Source: a virus
Strand: one strand, 5' to 3'
Length of the DNA: 46,721 nucleotides
IMG/VR virus record: IMGVR_UViG_3300025327_000053
Location: 1 to 46,721 of that record
This document shows positions 36,989-43,719 of this stretch, one piece after another (position 1 is the first letter of the stretch; each line of letters opens with the position of its first letter). The notes beneath the pieces are model-generated. The model saw only the letters and a program-made list of their open reading frames with translations. It was not told the origin of the DNA and did not search any database. Position numbers and translations under genes: made by a program.

Positions 36989-37133
36989 CGTCATTCACCT
37001 CCCAGTGCGTTTCTTTCTCCGGAGCGGGACACTGCCGCCATTTCTGGACCATCATCAGGTACAGGATCTCCGGGATTGCTTCCACCTCCCGCGTTTCTCC
37101 CGTGGAGGCTTTCTTCATCCATATTTTTTCCAT
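36978..37133 (-). CDS. Small protein between tail terminator and tail tube
   Basis: A 51-residue protein: MEKIWMKKASTGETREVEAI, then PEILYLMMVQKWRQCPAPEK. Its ATG touches the upstream stop (TAG-ATG), and its end overlaps the tail tube start by 11 bases, so it is embedded in a coupled series. It contains the sequence used as the ribosome site of the tail tube gene. No function known; small proteins in this position are common in siphovirus tail modules. Confidence 0.6.
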   Translation of the reverse strand: MEKIWMKKASTGETREVEAIPEILYLMMVQKWRQCPAPEKETHWEVNDDAR

Positions 37134-37607
37134 CTAGTCGTCTCCAATCTCGCTGAATGTGATCTGCACCTCGAAATGGTCCATCCCGGCATCGTCAATG
37201 CGCCGCTGGATGGAGGGCAAATCCGTCAGGCAGGAAGGATGCACGTAGGAGCCGGTAATCGGCTGCGCGCTCACCGTGGCCGGCACGCCCTTGACGATCA
37301 GGCGAAACAATTTCCCGTATCCCGCCGGCGGCTCGTTGTCCTGTAGTTCACGGCAAATCAGATACAGCGCGAACTGATGTTTCCATACCTCGCTGCTGTT
37401 TAATTGCCCCGGAAACGTCCCCTGCCACGCAATCAGAATCCCCGGTGCATCCATCTCCGCCAGCGCCTTCGATAAACTGGCGTTTTTCAGGTAGCCGTCG
37501 TGGTAGACTTCGATCCGGTCGGCGTTCCCGCCCAACTCCGCCACCAGATCCGGTATGTCGCGCAGGAAATCGCGTAGACTAACCGCAATCTCCGATGGCT
37601 CGATCAT
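37134..37607 (-). CDS. Tail terminator / minor tail protein U-like
   Basis: A 157-residue protein whose start at 37607 overlaps the upstream stop by ATGA. MIEPSEIAVSLRDFLRDIPD, LVAELGGNADRIEVYHDGYL, LIAWQGTFPGQLNSSEVWKH and QFALYLICRELQ fit a tail-terminator-type alpha/beta fold. It should cap the completed tail tube and join it to the connector. The call rests mainly on position between a gpZ-like protein and the tail tube. Confidence 0.65.
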   Translation of the reverse strand: MIEPSEIAVSLRDFLRDIPDLVAELGGNADRIEVYHDGYLKNASLSKALAEMDAPGILIAWQGTFPGQLNSSEVWKHQFALYLICRELQDNEPPAGYGKLFRLIVKGVPATVSAQPITGSYVHPSCLTDLPSIQRRIDDAGMDHFEVQITFSEIGDD

Positions 37608-38122
37608 GCCGCCCTCCGCACCACTACCCTCACCATCTGCTTCACCGCCGCGCTCCATGCCCGCCCGATTACCGGCTGTAGCGCCATAATGTTGCGCGTC
37701 GAAAGGATCATCCACGGCTCGCGCAGTTGGTTCCTGACAGCCTTGACGCGCGCTGCAAACGGACCCATGCCCAGCCGAACCTCATTGTCCCTAACGGTGC
37801 GTGGCGTAAAGGCGTCCATCATGTGCCCGATAAACCGCTTTCCGGTTTTCTTACGCTTCTTCGCCCGAGTCAGTTGATTTCCGAAAGCGAGCCCGTGTCC
37901 GCGGAGGTCACGAATCGGTTTTAATCGCATGTTCCGCTTGATGGCCGCCCATTTCTTCGACAGCGGCTTCGCGGGACCGTCCGTCGGACCAATCCCAGCC
38001 GCCGTCCGGGCATTGATCTCGCGCACTGCGGCAAACCCGATTACCGCCATCGACTTCTGCGGTATCGTCAGCCGCCCCAGCTCCACCTTCTTTTTCCAGT
38101 AGATGCTGACCGCTCTTGCCAT
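37604..38122 (-). CDS. Tail completion protein, gpZ/gp10-like
   Basis: A 172-residue, very basic protein. RAVSIYWKKKVELGRLTIPQ, FAAVREINARTAAGIGPTDG, GHMMDAFTPRTVRDNEVRLG and FAARVKAVRNQLREPW resemble the HK97 gp10 / minor tail protein Z group, which helps head-tail joining. It overlaps the U-like gene by ATGA. A tRNA gene separates it from the upstream connector gene. Confidence 0.65.
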   Translation of the reverse strand: MARAVSIYWKKKVELGRLTIPQKSMAVIGFAAVREINARTAAGIGPTDGPAKPLSKKWAAIKRNMRLKPIRDLRGHGLAFGNQLTRAKKRKKTGKRFIGHMMDAFTPRTVRDNEVRLGMGPFAARVKAVRNQLREPWMILSTRNIMALQPVIGRAWSAAVKQMVRVVVRRAA

Positions 38123-38184
38123 CTAAGTACCATTCCGTCAAGCGATGTCATTCCGAACGCAGTGAGGAATCTGCTTCTTCCTGA

Positions 38185-38261
38185 TTTGGTGGCAGGGGCT
38201 AGAATCGAACTAGTTACCTCCGGGGTATGGGCCCGGCATGCAACCACTACACTTCCCTGCG
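38185..38261 (-). tRNA. tRNA-Met(CAU), initiator-like
   Basis: A 77-nt cloverleaf with encoded CCA. Acceptor CGCAGGG/CCCTGCC leaves a C1-C72 mismatch. D-stem GTGT/GCAT, loop AGTGGTT. Anticodon stem CCGGG/CCCGG carries three consecutive G-C pairs at 29-31/39-41, loop CCCATAC, anticodon CAU. Variable AGGTA. The 1-72 mismatch and the triple G-C are the two hallmarks of bacterial initiator tRNA. C33 instead of U33 and A8 instead of U8 are unusual. T-stem ACTAG/CTAGC has one mismatch at its base. Confidence 0.85.
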
Positions 38262-38272
38262 ATGAATTTGCT

Positions 38273-38327
38273 GGATTCCGGTCCTGAATTGGAGTATTCC
38301 GTGCCAGCCGCCCCACGGCCGGAATCC
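38273..38327 (-). other. Nested stem-loop before the initiator-like tRNA
   Basis: A 9-bp perfect outer stem GGATTCCGG/CCGGAATCC (38327-38319 with 38281-38273) encloses an inner hairpin CCGTG/CACGG. It ends 11 bases before the tRNA 5' end. It resembles in layout the element before tRNA-Thr at 35794-35910. Confidence 0.65.
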
Positions 38328-38350
38328 GTTGACTGGAAACTGTCTAGGAT

Positions 38351-38659
38351 TTATTCCCGGCGGATCCCCAGCAGCACCCCGCCGGCGCGGTCTACTTCCA
38401 CCTGCCATACCCGGTAGGTATCCGCTCCGATGGTCACCGTGTCGCGCTCCTGCGGCGTCTCGTTCATATCGGAGAGTTGCAAAAACAGCACCATCGCGGT
38501 GGAATTCGCTTCCCGCGTCTCCGGTCCGGCTGGCTCCGCAATTCCCTTGACGGTCTGCGGCTCTGCCCCGGGGTTCCTCGATTGATACACCACGTCCCTG
38601 CCGAGCACGCCAACGACGCTCTCGTTCATCGTGCTCGACAGGGCATCCCAATCAGCCAT
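38351..38659 (-). CDS. Head-tail connector, gpFII-like
   Basis: A 102-residue protein with GGGAG before the ATG at 38659. DVVYQSRNPGAEPQTVKGIA, AMVLFLQLSDMNETPQERDT and VTIGADTYRVWQVEVDRAGG (LLGIRRE end) match the small beta-barrel of gpFII, where a gene-expression-like D-T-V-T-I-x-x-x-x-Y-x-V-x-x-V core ends in a G-x-x-x-L-x-x-R strand. It should bind the connector and receive the tail. Position after the decoration protein agrees with lambda order. Confidence 0.7.
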   Translation of the reverse strand: MADWDALSSTMNESVVGVLGRDVVYQSRNPGAEPQTVKGIAEPAGPETREANSTAMVLFLQLSDMNETPQERDTVTIGADTYRVWQVEVDRAGGVLLGIRRE

Positions 38660-38676
38660 CAATCACTCCCAATGGC

Positions 38677-39630
38677 TTATTTCCGTGCGTATTCGATCCA
38701 GGCGCCGTACACGTAAACATCGTTGGAACCGGTGGCGTGTGCTCCCGGGGTCAGTGTGATCGCCAGTGTCGTCGGATACGGCCCGACTCCGCCAGCCGCG
38801 AGTGTAACCGTCAGGTCCTGCAGTGTCGTACTGAGTGCCCCAGTGTTACCGCCGAAGTTGGTGTCCCCGGTTCCTTCGAAAGCGCCAACGGCGATTACAG
38901 GCGTGTCCACTGATGCGGCCTTCATTTTGGCCAGCACGTGAACCTCAATAGCTGCGGTGTCATCCAGGTCCGGCGGATAGCAGATGCTCGGCAACTGGAC
39001 CTCAAGCACCGACGCGGAAGCCCACGAAAGCCGCAATTGCTTGTCTGTGGCTGCATTGCCGCGTTCCAGGATCGGATCCGTGTCCTTGGCGACCTGTGCC
39101 GTGCCGACAGTCGCGATGTCGTTCGTGGCGATAATTAGCGCGTCGGAAATCGGCAACTGGATGCATCCGGTTGCCAGGGTCGTGCCCAGCTTCGCGGCCG
39201 TTACTGCGCCGGCTGCCAGGTTCGTGGTCCCAACCGTGCCGCTCCCTAGCGTGCCGCTGCCTGGGCTGGAAATATGCCGCACCTCGATGGTCGCGGTTGC
39301 CCCGGAAGTGATCGTCGCCATCGCGATGCCGAAGAAATAGCCGCTGGACTTCTTCGACAGTTTCGGCGTGTCCGCATCCACGTAGAAGATCGAATCTCCC
39401 ACGGAAACCGCGCTGCCTGCGCTGTCATCAATGCCCTTCACGGATAGTTTGTAGACACCGCCGTCAAACTTCACCATCGTTTCCGTCGAGGCCGAAACTC
39501 CACCTTCACCCTCCGCTGACAGGGCCACCCCCGTCATCGTCCCGAATCGCACCGGATCGCCGGACGCCGGAGTAGCCGGATCCGAGCAGACAACGGGAAG
39601 ATGTTTGCCGTCTTGTACAAAATTGTTCAT
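38677..39630 (-). CDS. Capsid decoration protein (DUF2190-like) with extra C-terminal domain
   Basis: A 317-residue protein. About residues 1-110 (MNNFVQDGKHLPVVCSDPAT, ASGDPVRFGTMTGVALSAEG, DSIFYVDADTPKLSKKSSGY, FFGIAM) match the DUF2190 / gpD-like cement fold that clamps capsid hexamers. A Gly/Ala linker (near 120-150) leads to a second beta-sandwich of about 160 residues (LRLSWASASVLEVQLPSICY, AIEVHVLAKMKA, VYVYGAWIEYARK) that probably projects from the capsid. A good AAGGAGAG site precedes the ATG. The extra domain is the odd feature; it may bind surfaces. Confidence 0.8.
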   Translation of the reverse strand: MNNFVQDGKHLPVVCSDPATPASGDPVRFGTMTGVALSAEGEGGVSASTETMVKFDGGVYKLSVKGIDDSAGSAVSVGDSIFYVDADTPKLSKKSSGYFFGIAMATITSGATATIEVRHISSPGSGTLGSGTVGTTNLAAGAVTAAKLGTTLATGCIQLPISDALIIATNDIATVGTAQVAKDTDPILERGNAATDKQLRLSWASASVLEVQLPSICYPPDLDDTAAIEVHVLAKMKAASVDTPVIAVGAFEGTGDTNFGGNTGALSTTLQDLTVTLAAGGVGPYPTTLAITLTPGAHATGSNDVYVYGAWIEYARK

Positions 39631-39664
39631 TTCTTCTCTCCTTGATTTTCAAAAAACTGTTCTC

Positions 39665-39689
39665 ACGGGGCGCCTGCCTGGCGCCCCGT
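39665..39689 (-). terminator. Strong hairpin after the major capsid gene
   Basis: On the minus strand a 10-bp perfect stem (ACGGGGCGCC / GGCGCCCCGT) with loop AGGCA, then eight bases and TTTTTT. It lies 24 bases after the capsid stop. The spacing to the T run suggests an attenuating terminator or an mRNA-protecting hairpin that keeps capsid message abundant relative to downstream genes. Confidence 0.6.
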
Positions 39690-39712
39690 TTCCCAATGCC
39701 GCATCAGATGGA

Positions 39713-41788
39713 TTAAGCGCCGTCGTTCAGGTACGCCCCGCGGAAATCAATCACGCCGCACCCGAAATCATGGCGGATCTTGACCTCAACCCCGTCCACA
39801 TCGAAACCATTCCTGGTCTCCGTGTAGGGGCCCTCCTGGCCTTCCAGATATCCGTAAACCACCACCGGAGCAATTGCCGGATCGGCGAATAGATACCAGC
39901 CCGTGGTGCTGGTTCCATCGAGCCGCGGCTCGGTAATCGGCGTCAGCATTCCGCCAAATACCGTCTGGTTCGTCGCCTGCGCCGGAACGAAGTTAAGTGA
40001 CGTGTACTGCAGCGCCAACTGCTCCTTGGTCGCCGGGGCTACAAGGAACTTCGGCGCTACCCCGATCACCTTTCCGCCGGGACTCGTCTGAATCCGCATG
40101 GTCTTCCGTCCCACGCCAATCGAGGTGTCGGAAATGGCCGTGCCGCTCGCCGTGTAATTGGCATGGTCCGACGAGAACAACGCGAAGGTGTCCACCATCG
40201 TCGGGTTGGCTGTGATCTTCGCCCACACCAGGTCGGCTTCCTTCTGGGCCACTTCAAGACCCATTAGCATGGGAACCTGCGTGAAAGCCGCCAGGTCGTC
40301 GTTGATGATCGTGCGCCGCGTGATGGCCACCACTTCACCGTAAGTCGCCAGGCTCCAGGTCTCTTTCCCTTCCACCAGCGTTCCGTGGGGATATTCCCCG
40401 CTCTCCGGGATAAGTCCCAGGCGGGTGCTGTTGTCCAACCGGAGTTCTGTCTTGGTCTTGAAGTCGGGAGCCGTGCGCCGGGCCGCAATCTCACGCCAGC
40501 GCGATTGCTCCATTCCGTACCCGGCCAGCATGGATTTCCCGGCCGAATCCGCCAGAATGAATGGGAAATCGCTGGTTGTCTGGAACGCCAACTCAGCAAT
40601 CCGCGAGCGGTCCAGCCCCCGCCAGCTCTTGCCGGCAGCCTCCAGGCATTCCTTGGCCGCATCCATCAGCGTCATGCCGACGTAGGGCCTCGCAATTTCC
40701 TTCGCCTCGAACCGCTTCGGGTCGTTGCGATGCAGCATTGCCGCCACCATCCCGGCGCGCCGCGTGTCCGCCGCATCCCGTACCATCTCCGTGGTTGAGG
40801 TGCGCACTATCGGCTCAGCCTCCGATTTCTTGGCCTTGGCCTCAATGGCCAGCTTCCGGAAATCATCCAGGCTCGTGCCGGCATCAATGTGCTGCTCGGA
40901 GAACTTCGCATCGAGACCCTGTATTTCAGTGATCGCGCGAATCTCTTTGCAGCGCTGCCGCTCCTCGGCCTTGGCCGAAGCGGCTACTGCAGCGGAATCA
41001 ACCGACAGAGGAAGCAACGGCGCAACTGCCGACACCCCCTGCACATACTCCGTCCGGGCCTCTGCGCCCGTCTTCTCGTCTTTGTTCATCTCTTGCTCTC
41101 CTTGGGCTGAAGCCCTCAATCCACATTGATCGTCTCCGCCTGATTCAGCCGGACTAACCGGCTCAATCTCGGCTTCCGTAAAAACCATTTCCCCGTCGCC
41201 GCGGAATCCCGCTTCCGGGTCCGCGCCAATCGGCACCAGCGATATCTCCTGCGGCTCCCAGTCAATGGCCAGATACGACTTCTTGTCGTCGTCTTCCTTG
41301 GTTATGTCCTTGAGCTTGTGAATAGCCGCGCCCACGCTGGCGTTCCTGATGATTCCGTCCTTCACGTCCTCCCAGATCGGAGTAACCTCCTCGCGATTAC
41401 TGAACCGCAAGTCCGCCTTCCCCTTGCCCTTCTCGATCCAGGCTTTCTCCACTACGCCCACAACGCCGGATAGCCGGTGGTCGTTATGGCTGTCCAGCAC
41501 CGGGGCCCCGCCGTTCAACCGGTCCAGCCGCACGTGCTCCGGCTTCATGCTCAGCGTCAGGTTGTACTCGCCATCCTCCCAACCCCAGCGCCGTACCGTC
41601 GCGCCCGTGTACCACGTGACCGGAATCTTCCGCTGCGCGGCGCCCGCATCCCCACCATCGGCCAGCAGCGCTTCCGATGGCTGGCCGAATTCCACCGCGA
41701 AATGCTCAATCGGCATCTTGATCTTGCCGCCGTCCAGAAGTTCTGCCCGCGCGGCGGGCTTCTTAAGTGGCGGACGTAAAACAGCCAT
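39713..41788 (-). CDS. Fused prohead protease and major capsid protein
   Basis: A 691-residue polyprotein. Residues 1-230 are a prohead protease: VLDSHNDHRLSGVVGVVEKA has the catalytic-type His, DGIIRNASVGAAI the Ser in N-x-S-x-G, and DWEPQEISLVPIGADPEAGF the family C-terminal signature. After a charged linker (about 230-300, probably scaffold-like), residues of about 330-691 are a Mu gpT-like capsid subunit (AELAFQTTSDFPFILADSAG, SLATYGEVVAITRRTIINDD, GRKTMRIQTSPGGKVIGVAP, IRHDFGCGVIDFRGAYLNDG). The start at 41788 follows AAGGGGG. Self-cleavage should release the capsid protein. In lambda these are separate genes. Confidence 0.9.
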   Translation of the reverse strand: MAVLRPPLKKPAARAELLDGGKIKMPIEHFAVEFGQPSEALLADGGDAGAAQRKIPVTWYTGATVRRWGWEDGEYNLTLSMKPEHVRLDRLNGGAPVLDSHNDHRLSGVVGVVEKAWIEKGKGKADLRFSNREEVTPIWEDVKDGIIRNASVGAAIHKLKDITKEDDDKKSYLAIDWEPQEISLVPIGADPEAGFRGDGEMVFTEAEIEPVSPAESGGDDQCGLRASAQGEQEMNKDEKTGAEARTEYVQGVSAVAPLLPLSVDSAAVAASAKAEERQRCKEIRAITEIQGLDAKFSEQHIDAGTSLDDFRKLAIEAKAKKSEAEPIVRTSTTEMVRDAADTRRAGMVAAMLHRNDPKRFEAKEIARPYVGMTLMDAAKECLEAAGKSWRGLDRSRIAELAFQTTSDFPFILADSAGKSMLAGYGMEQSRWREIAARRTAPDFKTKTELRLDNSTRLGLIPESGEYPHGTLVEGKETWSLATYGEVVAITRRTIINDDLAAFTQVPMLMGLEVAQKEADLVWAKITANPTMVDTFALFSSDHANYTASGTAISDTSIGVGRKTMRIQTSPGGKVIGVAPKFLVAPATKEQLALQYTSLNFVPAQATNQTVFGGMLTPITEPRLDGTSTTGWYLFADPAIAPVVVYGYLEGQEGPYTETRNGFDVDGVEVKIRHDFGCGVIDFRGAYLNDGA

Positions 41789-41792
41789 GGCT

Positions 41793-43295
41793 TCATTCCC
41801 CCTTCTGCGGCACGGCCGCAACTTCAGACGCTTGCTCCACGCCGGTTTTGCTGACTCTGCGCGGATCGCAATCTAAAGTAATTTTCAAATCATCGAATTT
41901 CTTGTTCCGGGCGGCGATTTCGTACATTACCTCGTCGGGATCCTCTCCCTGCTCGGAAATCATCCCGTCCCAGCTCTGCGCCCCTTGGCGCACATTGACC
42001 AGATTCGCCTGCGCGTCCTTGAGTGGATCAGCACTCTCATAGGGCGGAGGCGCCCACTTCACTTCGTAATCCGCAGCCGGTATTTCACCGGCAACCCATG
42101 CGGCATTAGCAAACCATCGGCGCGCCGGCTCGCAAAACATCGGAATCAGGCATAGCCAGCGGAACTCATCAATCCGCTTTCGGAATCCGATCATCCCGGC
42201 CTTATGCCCGCTGTAATTCACCCCGGAATGGTCTCCGGTCAGCAATTCATACGGCATGCCGACCCCGGATGCGATGCGCGTCTCGGCATTCCTTATAAAA
42301 TCGCCTTCCCCGGGCGTCCCTCCTGGCAATTCAGGAAATACAATGCCCTCTCCCGGCAGGATTCGGTTGAACTGTCCCGGGCGAAACGTCTCCAGCCGGT
42401 GGCCGGTGCCGCTCTCCGTGGAAGCCGCCCCCATAGCCGTGCTTGTATCCGGGCTGGTAATTACTCCGGTCAGGCAGCTCTGCAGCTTCTTGGCAACTAT
42501 CTTGGCGTCTAAATATTCGTCCAGGTCGCGCAAAACCATCAACAGCGGAGTCATCCACGGCACTCCGCGGACCTGCCCGGCGCGGCGCTTCTGGTAGATA
42601 TGCAGCACCGAATCAGCCGGAACCCGGTGCGACTCGAAGTTCTTGAACGTCAGCAGCGAGGTGGACTCTCCGGGATGCTCGGAAAATAGCCAGTAGAAAA
42701 TTCTCCGCTCCGTCAGGTCAAACTCAACCCCGTGGATGATGTACCCGGTGTCGGTCGCGCCGGTCTTGTTCAGGTCCAGGTAATCCGGCTCGATAACCTG
42801 CAACTGGACCGGAATCCGAAGACCGTCCGATGGCCGGCGGTCTCGGCGCCTGACTAGGCACTCGCCGGACTCCACAACGGTTCTGGCCACCATATTCTGC
42901 AGGCCGTAAAAATCCAGTTGCCGCGCGGCATCACACTCATCAACCCAACGCTCCCATGCCGGCTCGATCTTTTCTTTCAGATTTCGTGGATCCACCTTTA
43001 CCTTGGCGCTGATTCCGTACCCGACCGCATACGACGTGATGACGTTCACAACCTGGGCAGCGTAGGTGTTGTCCCGCACCATTTGCCTGGACCGCTTGCG
43101 CAGCGTGGATAGCGATGATCCGATCTCTGTGTTCGGTCCGCTATCCGATGCTACCCAGCCCTGCGTCCGGCGATCCGTTCTCGCAGCCTCATACGCCAGC
43201 CTGAGAATTCCAGCGGCGGCTCGCGCCCGCATCCGGCGCAATCCGCGCTCCGGATCCATCCACCCGATGAATTCGTCTAGCCAGGAGTGGCGCAT
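41793..43295 (-). CDS. Portal protein (lambda gpB-like)
   Basis: A 500-residue portal. GWVASDSGPNTEIGSSLSTL, RKRSRQMVRDNTYAAQVVNV, FESHRVPADSVLHIYQKRRA, GQVRGVPWMTPLLMVLRDLD, EYLDAKIVAKKLQSCL and GMPYELLTGDHSGVNYSGHK are signatures of the lambda-type portal family. Twelve copies form the ring through which DNA enters and leaves. Its start shares one base with the upstream stop (TAATG), and its stop overlaps the ribosome site of the capsid fusion. Confidence 0.93.
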   Translation of the reverse strand: MRHSWLDEFIGWMDPERGLRRMRARAAAGILRLAYEAARTDRRTQGWVASDSGPNTEIGSSLSTLRKRSRQMVRDNTYAAQVVNVITSYAVGYGISAKVKVDPRNLKEKIEPAWERWVDECDAARQLDFYGLQNMVARTVVESGECLVRRRDRRPSDGLRIPVQLQVIEPDYLDLNKTGATDTGYIIHGVEFDLTERRIFYWLFSEHPGESTSLLTFKNFESHRVPADSVLHIYQKRRAGQVRGVPWMTPLLMVLRDLDEYLDAKIVAKKLQSCLTGVITSPDTSTAMGAASTESGTGHRLETFRPGQFNRILPGEGIVFPELPGGTPGEGDFIRNAETRIASGVGMPYELLTGDHSGVNYSGHKAGMIGFRKRIDEFRWLCLIPMFCEPARRWFANAAWVAGEIPAADYEVKWAPPPYESADPLKDAQANLVNVRQGAQSWDGMISEQGEDPDEVMYEIAARNKKFDDLKITLDCDPRRVSKTGVEQASEVAAVPQKGE

Positions 43296-43501
43296 TATTT
43301 CTCGAAAACCCCGTAGGAAAATCTGTCGGCGGACGTGCCGGCGGCTGCGCCAACCTCATCCCGCATCACGGAGCGTAGTTGCAGCATCTCGGCCATGGAG
43401 TGATAGCGCACCAGGCGATCTCCGTATCGCACCTCCAGTACGCCGGTTTTGATCGATGCCTCCAGGGCATCTAGATCTGTCTGTGTCCAGGAAGTGCTCA
43501 T
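43295..43501 (-). CDS. Head-tail joining protein, gpW-like
   Basis: A 68-residue protein. SWTQTDLDALEASIKTGVLE, VRYGDRLVRYHSMAEMLQLR plus SVMRDEVG is the gpW fold signature (helix, beta-hairpin with YGD, helix). It completes the head after DNA packaging and prepares it for tail attachment. The position between terminase and portal is as in lambda. It overlaps the portal start by one base. Confidence 0.85.
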   Translation of the reverse strand: MSTSWTQTDLDALEASIKTGVLEVRYGDRLVRYHSMAEMLQLRSVMRDEVGAAAGTSADRFSYGVFEK

Positions 43502-43717
43502 TTATGTCCCAAACTTGCGGCGCTTGAAGTAGAAAACTGCTTGGTCCGCCGGCGAAGGAATCACCCCGATTAGCTCCCAGCCCTCTGAGCCGAATTGCGC
43601 TAAATCCATGTCCCGGTCGCCTACTTTGGAGCGGTATTCCCAGCGGAATGCCCGCTGCGTTGATGGCCCCTCGCTGCGCGGGCGCATTTGGTCTGATCCG
43701 CCGGAATAAACTTTCAC
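43502..43717 (-). CDS. Small DUF4177-like protein
   Basis: A 71-residue protein from a GTG start two bases after the terminase stop, using AAGGAG inside the terminase end. The C-terminal half, FRWEYRSKVGDRDMDLAQFG, SEGWELIGVIPSPADQAVFY and FKRRK, matches DUF4177-type small domains (EGWEL-x-x-V ... F-x-F-K-R). Function unknown. It is inserted between terminase and gpW, where lambda has no gene. Confidence 0.7.
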   Translation of the reverse strand: MKVYSGGSDQMRPRSEGPSTQRAFRWEYRSKVGDRDMDLAQFGSEGWELIGVIPSPADQAVFYFKRRKFGT

Positions 43718-43719
43718 AG

